Assembly (NCBI GenBank): GCA_011037195.1
Contig: JAAEAF010000406.1
Location: forward strand, 1 to 64,000
Origin: Triatoma infestans
Taxonomy: Eukaryota > Arthropoda > Insecta > Hemiptera > Reduviidae
Direction of reading: 5' to 3'
Length of the DNA: 64,000 bases
The stretch's first letter is position 1. Every line of letters begins with the position of its first letter. Shown piece after piece: positions 57,257-64,000 of this stretch. The translations under genes were made by a program, and so were the position numbers. The notes beneath the pieces were generated by a model. The model was not told the DNA's origin and did not search any database. It saw only the letters and a list, made by a program, of their open reading frames with translations.

Positions 57257-58834
57257 TAAAGAAATGATTTGATTGGAAAAATGTTAAAAAACACCAATTG
57301 TGTGATGTTAATAAGGGTTGACCTATTATTACTAGCTGCAAATTTAAATTTTGTAAGTTCTTCGCAAGATAAGGTATGTGACATTTTCACATCGTACAAG
57401 AGTTAGAATTCATTAAGTTTATATTGTTTTTGTTTTTTCTAATTTAACCTGCATTCTGTATAAAGTAAACGTTCCTTATTATTATCCAGCTTCATGGGCG
57501 TATATTAATATTAAGGCTGGTTACATAATAACATCACACTAAACCAAAATGAACACACAAACAAACCCACTGTTAGTTATAACAAAAGTTATATCTTTAA
57601 AAAGAAAAAAAAATTAGATACATATTTAGGAAACAAATATTCGGAATCAAAAGCCTTCCAAACATGTATTATTTGATTTCATAACTTAATTTTGTAAGTA
57701 TCGCATCATTATTCGATCAAAATATTTCCTCTTATAAATGGAAACAGAAATTGAAAAATAGTGTTAACAGTTCTGCACAGCTGGCTTTGAATGTCTTAAT
57801 TATTGTAGATAATAGAAAACAAATGAAAGTTAATCATTTGTTATATTTAACCGTAATTATTAAAGGAAAACATAGTTTTTATTATTGTTAATACACAAAT
57901 ATTTTTTATTTTTTTCATTAATATAAATGAATAAGGATAAATAAAGGTTCGCAGAAGGGAATGATGGAATAATACTTGCAGATTTTTCAATAATATACAC
58001 AATTGAAATTAAGCTAGATTTATTTATTTTTGTTAGGTTAATAAAATTTAATATTCAGTCTTACCTGTTTTTTAACTTTTACACCCATTCTTCGTGTAGT
58101 AGAAATCTGCAATAAAACTCAACAAAGAATCTGTAAACAGATAACGATCCAGAAATGAACAGAACTATACTAGAATGACCGTTCACAGTTATGCAACTCA
58201 CCAAAGTGACTTGTACAATTCCAGTACAATGGAAAACACTGCAACCTACTACACATCACGTTGATCACCTACCATCGATTGTAAGAGTTTATAAGTTTCT
58301 TAAACAAATTAACACATAAAATATTAATAAAATAAGCATAGAATTATAACATTTACTTTACAAAAGTAACTTGGACGAAACAAACATTGCACACTTAATA
58401 GCTTCATTATAACCTTCTTCTCAATTTCCCCTCATTAGAGTTACTGGCAACACTGATCACAACACCGCCATTCTGACCGGATTGATTACAATCCGTAACT
58501 CATATCAACATAATATTTTATAAAATAATCAACATAAACTAATCATCATCAAATAAACTAACCTTTATTCTTAGACAATGTCATGTATTCAAAAATTAGC
58601 GCAAATCTTTAATTCTAATTTATAAAATGAATATAATCGCAAAGAATTTAATTTAAAGGAATGTAATTGTTTTTTTTTTATACAAAATATACTTTAAAAA
58701 ATAAATAAATAAATAAAAACATTGGAATTGTAAGTTCAAATAATTATTTCTTAATATTTTACCAAACACAAACTAAAATTAGGTTTCACAAGGTTTCATA
58801 TTATTAGAAGATACTATACATTTATCATTCACTG
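57257..58834. other. unassigned AT-rich DNA with possible minus-strand first exon
   Basis: No repeat or coding recognised. The minus strand near 58470 carries AGAATGGCGGTGTTG and a consensus donor CAG/GTAAGA at 58065/58064, which together could be a promoter-proximal non-coding exon of a minus-strand gene. Nothing proves transcription. Confidence 0.35.
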
Positions 58835-58975
58835 TAAGGCTACGGCTAGACGGACGGATTTTGACGAAATTATTTTGCGTTAAACAACGCAAGAAATATG
58901 GACTGCGCTGATAGTAGGGGAAGTGACTAGACGCTATTGAAATTATCGTATGAAATAGGGAATTAGCTAAGACAA

Positions 58976-59185
58976 AGGAAGGGATTAGCTAAGAGGTTAA
59001 CGTACTGGTCTCCCAAGCGGAGGACACGGGTTCGAGTCCAGCTGTGCTGCCATTAGATTTTGTTCTTCCTAGCAGCCTCTACAGCTCACTGTCCCGAGAT
59101 AGACAGTATTAGCTGTAACGAAAGAACACTGTATGCAGGCCGGCAGTGCACTGAGAAGGCTCAGGGCGCCAATGACCATCGGGAA
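58976..59185 (+). mobile_element. SINE A copy 4
   Basis: Head with TAGCTAAGAGGTTAACG and B box GGGTTCGAGTCC (about 59029-59040), body CTAGCAGCCTCTACAGCTC, GAACACTGTATGCAGG, CACTGAGAAGGCTC. Confidence 0.8.
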
Positions 59186-59542
59186 CAATTTGCAATAACT
59201 TATTCCTTCTAGTTTCAGAAAATGCATATCAACTTTTCAACAAATTGCTGTTCTCTTGCACAAATCGGAAATGCCGTTTGACTTGAGTAGGTAGTTAGGG
59301 GGTTTCTGGCGCAGGGGCTATGATCTCTCTGACGTCATCATCCAAATCGATGGCCAATAAATTACAAATTATATATTAAATTATAAATATGAGCCTAATT
59401 TAAGAACTCATCCAAATCAATGAGCCTAATTTAAAGATGACGTCAGGGATCTTGGATTTTGGACATGGGGGATATGATTTTTTTTTAGGTATTGTCTTTA
59501 CTCCCAAAATAAAATGAATTAATAAAATAAGAAATTTGAAAT

Positions 59543-59752
59543 AAGGAAGGGAATAGCTAAGTGGCTAGCGTACTGGACTCCCACGCGGAGGACCCGGGTT
59601 CGAGTCCAGCAGTGCTACCTTAGATTTTTTCTTCCTAGGAAAAATCACTGTCCGGTGATGGAAAGTGTTGTCTGTAACGAAAGATCATTGTCTGGAGGCT
59701 GACTGTGCACTGAGAAGGCTCTAGACGCGCCTTAAATTAAAAAAAAAAAAAA
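59543..59752 (+). mobile_element. SINE A copy 5
   Basis: Best-preserved head: TAGCTAAGTGGCTAGCG, CGGAGGACCCGGGTTCGAG; body and the tail GACGCGCCTTAAATTAAAA with a 14-A run. Some of the body (the TCTACAGCTC block) is deleted. Confidence 0.8.
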
Positions 59753-60509
59753 TGATACAGACAATCGTTTTCAAGGTCATAACGCAGAAGGATGGATCCG
59801 GGCCCATACTTCATCGAGAAATAAGGCAGTGTGACTGGCTAGACGGATTGAAAACATCGCAGCGGAGGTTGCCATTCTGTTTGTATAGCTCCCTTATAAT
59901 CGCTTTTGAATTTTGCTATATTTCATATATCCTATTATTTTGTTGCATTGTCAGTGACGTATTAATTCTTGAAGTCCATGAAGTTTATCATGTAGATCTA
60001 TGAACTTTCCTTGATAACCTCGATCACAAAATATTGGATGCACCAAATTTCATTGGAAAATTACTATAATTTCTCTGTTTACGACATCGTCGTCTTACAA
60101 CCGTTAGCGAAATAACTACTTCCGATGTAATGCTTAACTTTACCATACTTTTTTGACAATGTATTTCTGCAAAATGTTTTTGGAATGTTTTCCACTGATG
60201 GAACTATTGTACTACGTTAAAAATCGATCATTTAGCCGGTCCACTGGGAAACCTACTTCATTTAACGCGTTAATAATTGTGTTATTTATTGGACTTTCTT
60301 AGCCAGGGGCTTCACGTCATAAAACGTTCCGTTAATTTCCGTAAGAAAGCCTTCGTTAAAATCCGTCCGTCTAGCCAGCCGTAGCCTAAGGGACTTACTT
60401 GATAACTATCAATATCTTTTATTAAGTATCTATCGTTTGATAATACTTCCTTAATTATATAAGGTCCTTTGTATTATCTTTATGGGTTATTACTACTAAT
60501 ATTCATAAA

Positions 60510-60735
60510 TTTTATAAAGTGGAGAATAATTTACATTCGAAAGTAATAGATCTACATATATACATATATGAGGAATTAATTAGCCACGTAATTTTTAATT
60601 TTCGTTATATTTTGTTCATACACACACTAACATACATATTTCTTAAAAACCATTTTTTTTTTCAAACTCTAGGAACAGCTTCAAGATTTTTCAATTTCAA
60701 AAATTTCACTGCCATAAGAGAAAATAATTGACGGC
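60510..60735 (+). repeat. HER old diverged fragment
   Basis: Traces: TTTGTTCATACACACACTAA, CTTAAAAACCATTTTTTTTT and GATTTTTCAATTTCAAAAAT. Only the right half is recognisable. Confidence 0.4.
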
Positions 60736-62179
60736 GGTTTTCCACGACGAGTTCATAGACCTGAATGGAATAGCTGGTATAAGTTTATTGTCCGAAGTAT
60801 GCTAAAATTATATATATGTACATTTGAAACTATTTATTTTTAAATACTAAAACCAGAAAGAAAGAGGAAATGAGACATAAAAGAAATGAAATATGTTTGA
60901 AAACACTTACTTTCTTTTTTTTTGGACAAGTTTAGTTAGAGTGGGTTGTGTATATAGTCATGCTTAAAGCTTTAAGGAAGCGCTTGTGGGAGACTATGGA
61001 GTGAGGACTACGGATAAGTTCTCAATAGCGTTCATTTTTGTTATCACTCCAATGTAGCGCTATCTATGAGGGGAGTAAATAAACTTAGCTCAACAAATCA
61101 AACAGTGTGGCAAACTAAATCCTATCTCCTTCTTTTAAATAAGTGTTAGTATATATTTTCTTGATTCCTTCTCAAGATTTAAGCAATAAATAAATAATTC
61201 TTTACTAATGAACATTGCTTCTTCTCTTTCATAAAACTATTATTATTATTATTATGATTATTAATGGATGCCAGAAGATGCGGGACCTAAATCAATATAG
61301 CTCTTATCCCTCTCCCCTCCACAAAAAAAAAAGAATCACTCCTAAGAAATCTCCCCTAGCTACTGGTCTCACAGCAATATCTTTAATCTCCAACTCCTTC
61401 TAAAGCATTCTTTTAAAGTATTGCCTTCCCTAATATGTGGAACCTACCAGAACCCTCAATTCTATTCTACTCAGGAAGAGAAGATGCTTCCTTCAAGTCC
61501 TCCTTGAGATTTCTTTGTTGCACAAAATAGCTTGGTGACGGCCTATTGCTGGCTTCTTGACCACAAAAACGGTAATGTTGATTCCACTGCAGCCAACTCG
61601 TCCACCGGGGGGGACCTTGCTTCTCTGCGCGAGATCATTAAATCTTCTCCGAGGGGAGGGAGGAGAAGAGTGTATGGTGAGAGGTATGACCGACCCAAAA
61701 GTGAATAATATTTGTTTGTTAGTGATGATGAAGTATTTAAAATGGTGTAGCATTTTTATCGTGAGTTGGTTGAAGAGTGATGTGATTAGTTAGAACTTTT
61801 GCGTGTTCTAACGGTGGTGAGCAAGTGTGGCTAGCGCTTTTAACCTTTCAATGTTCAGGCTGATGTAGCGACTGATGTCTATTTCTTTAAGTTTATCTGG
61901 TCCCTCTTCAGAGTTGAATTGTAGACTTCCACGTACGCTTTTAAGTAAAGTTGGTGATTTCCTCATAAACTCCTCAGATGGTAGGCTTTAATTAATAAGT
62001 TACTCTTACCGCTACAGAAAGCTTCTAGGAGAGAGATTGGCAGCCGTTGTTATTATAGCCCATTCGTCATTTCGTTGTAGTGGGTGTGACAGAAGGTGTA
62101 ATGCGTGGTTGACATACGCTTAGTATCGCGGTGGTGGCTCCTAGATGCGGTTGCCAATTGAACTACTGAGTTCAGCTTT
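60736..62179. other. unassigned DNA
   Basis: Less AT-rich around 61550-61700 (CCACCGGGGGGGACC). Short frames on both strands (for example 61557-61793 plus, 61493-61753 minus) have no recognisable domain. (ATT)n at 61239-61252. Confidence 0.4.
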
Positions 62180-62935
62180 AATATGGCAAATTTTGCTGGG
62201 TATTGGTTCTCATTGCATCATCACCATTTCTCTCTCCTATTATATATTTTTTTCTGGCACCAAATTCACAGTTTATGTGATATAGATATTTATCAAACGC
62301 GGCGGTGGTACCTAAACGAAATCCCAAGCTTGAGCTTCTTCCAATTTTTCATTGGAGCAAATTTCAAGACCGAAAATGCTCATTGAGCGAAAAAACAGCA
62401 CACAACGCGTTGTGGCCAATTTAAAACATCGCGAAATTCGAGTTATGGCTCTTATGAAAACGCTCACGACGCGTTGGGGCAATCATAGAAAGACAGCATA
62501 GGGAAATTCATGTCGTGGCTATCATGCTATACGACCAAAACGCATTCTGGCAATGAAGAAAAACCATGACGCGTTCTGACCACTAGTTGGAGTAACCATA
62601 TCACGACGGACAGGTTGTTGGCATGAGTACAATGATGCATTAAACCATCAGTAGAGTTGTTTATTCATTCCTTGTCTGTTTCTGTGGGTGAACGTATATC
62701 AGCGCTAGCCAGGACCAATAAAAAAAAAGTGTTTTATGATAAATTACGTGAGTTTGTGGAAAGAAGCATTGATCGCAGTTTTATCATACACATATATGTA
62801 TGTGCACATATACATATATATCTACAATTCGCTAAAAACATTCAGGGGACTTCAAAATATGCCAGTGCAGTGAAAACTCAGTTTAGCAACTTTGCCACGA
62901 TCTCAATATCTTCCCTTTACTAGCATTGAGATAAA
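62180..62935 (+). repeat. HER old diverged copy with inserted tandem repeat
   Basis: Left part GGTGGTACCTAAACGAAATC (about 62302) and right part GGGGACTTCAAAATATGCCA, GTGAAAACTCAGTTTAGCAA. Between them lies the degenerate tandem repeat at 62396-62590. Confidence 0.45.
62396..62590 (+). repeat. degenerate tandem repeat, ~68-bp units
   Basis: ACGCGTT or ACGCATT occurs four times (about 62406, 62469, 62538, 62569), followed each time by a G/C-rich TGGCCAAT-like stretch. The first two units also share GAAATTC..GT..TGGCT.T.ATG. Confidence 0.55.
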
Positions 62936-63734
62936 ATTTTCTTACTTTTTATTGCTACCGGAAATTATCCGGCCTGCCCTGTCTTTTATATAATCTCTAA
63001 ATGAGGGGCAAGACGACAGAAATCTTTATTATTTCAAGATTATACCAGGACGGGTACTTAATGCCCACTCAAATTTCCCTTGGCTTAGTTCATTTTATAT
63101 AATCGAGGTCAAACTACTTCTCGGGAACCATACAAATTATTTTTTTTATTTTTTTTTTTATTTTTTAACGATGGTTCTTGAATCTGGAGTACAAATTGTA
63201 TTTTAAGAGGTCAATAATATACCTGGCCTACTTGAAATAATAAAGGATTACTGAAGTCTTGCATTGTGTAGATAAATATCTATTACTTTCGTAAGTTATC
63301 TATTTATATCTTTAAGTAAATTAATAAATACCTTTATTTGAGCATATAAATCTACAATACCATCATCCACAAATAAGGAACATCACTTACTTATTGTCTT
63401 TTAATGAATTAATGTAACTTTTTATTGTCATTCATAAGTTTTTGATTAAACAAATTCAACCTTAGCTGAGGCATTTTTTGAGTTGTTTAATTTATTTATT
63501 GTTTTATTTTCTTTAGTAATTAGCAGATCACCTTTTTGCTTAATTTTATGAAATTCATTAACCCAGACGCTATAAAAGACAGTAGTTATCTTTATCCACT
63601 CCATTCTATCTTTATCCTTGCCCATGTAACATTTCTGCGGAACTTCTACATTTCTTGGGACTTTAAAATTTTAATGAAAATATTCCTCCCACAATGAAAG
63701 AATGGTATAATGTAGATTCAATGACTATTACTTT
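62936..63734. other. unassigned AT-rich DNA
   Basis: Nothing recognised. Confidence 0.4.
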
Positions 63735-64000
63735 CTGTGTGCATGTAAGTATGTATGTATGTATGTATGGGAACAGCGTAGCTCAAAAACGAAAAATCGT
63801 AGAAAGTTCAAACTTGATATTCTGTTTAGTTATCACCATGGTATCCGGCAGTAAGTCATCTATGAATCCTTAAACGGAAGTAACACTTTTCTGAATAGTT
63901 TTTTCTCCATTTTCTTGCGATTTTCTCAAAAATAACTCCGACGATTTTCTTCAGACTTGATTTATCAACTACATATATAAAAATCTTTCTTGAAATGTCT
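63735..64000 (-). repeat. HER copy (orientation B, cut by window end)
   Basis: A GTAT microsatellite (63750-63769) takes the place of the TG tract, followed by GGGAACAGCGTAGCTCAAAA, TTAGTTATCACCATGG and CTCCGACGATTTTCTTCA. The copy runs out of the window. Confidence 0.75.

Larger units (their letters stand above)
58838..60386. mobile_element. Harbinger-like non-autonomous DNA transposon
   Basis: Ends GGCTACGGCTAGACGGACGG and, inverted, GGCTACGGCTGGCTAGACGG, flanked by TAA on both sides (58835-58837 and 60387-60389). 3-bp TAA duplication suggests the PIF/Harbinger superfamily, though MITEs of other groups are possible. No transposase recognised; two SINE A copies (58976 and 59543) inserted into it. 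Duplicated ATGAGCCTAATTTAA motifs occur near 59390 and 59420. Confidence 0.65.

Noticed and set aside
59558..59625. Possible tRNA gene
   Set aside because: SINE A head with tail and body as in four other copies.

Overview
The window is AT-rich nuclear DNA of an animal, most likely an insect. Support for that: a eukaryotic 26S proteasome ATPase gene with animal-type residues; Penelope-like, R1/Jockey-like, mariner, pogo, hAT and Helitron relics of arthropod type; and tRNA-derived SINEs. There are no bacterial operons, no CRISPR array and no clear tRNA or rRNA gene. All calls are by eye from the sequence and translations; clade names below superfamily level are tentative.

Only one convincing host gene is present: a full-length proteasome subunit Rpt5/PSMC3 reading frame (37526-38791, minus strand), uninterrupted by introns, with a good 3' splice acceptor 9 nt before its ATG and a diverged C-terminus. 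Nearly everything else that can be recognised is a mobile element, and many insertions can be dated relative to one another because target-site duplications (TSDs) are still readable.

Layout. 1-5.7 kb: 5'-truncated non-LTR retrotransposons, an R1-like pseudogene, a mariner scrap. 5.7-13.3 kb: SINE, pogo-like relic, a Helitron with both ends, solo LTR A1, a second Helitron helicase relic. 13.3-24 kb: solo LTRs of three families, SINE B, mariner relic, and copies of an abundant dispersed repeat (here called HER, hairpin-ended repeat). 24-37 kb: HER copies, a Penelope endonuclease fragment, an unknown gag-like frame, an RT pseudogene, a young non-LTR insertion with intact RNase H, and an 850-bp foldback. 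37.5-41.4 kb: Rpt5 and, just upstream of it, a hAT element containing a second hAT and a Penelope-derived inverted-repeat unit. 41.4-51.3 kb: Jockey relic, HER copies, a deleted mariner, SINEs A and B, a young polyA non-LTR insert. 51.5-55 kb: a Penelope-like element interrupted by a solo LTR and by a second inverted-repeat unit. 55-64 kb: HER copies, a Harbinger-like element carrying two SINEs, and unassigned DNA.

The most unusual content is (i) two 350-366 bp units with 12-bp TSDs, one unique end and long inverted arms that carry hammerhead-ribozyme-like motifs on both strands, apparently derived from Penelope-like elements; (ii) the HER family, about twenty copies with a 12-bp terminal hairpin and repeated ~310-bp modules; and (iii) a foldback with 401-bp arms immediately 3' of Rpt5.
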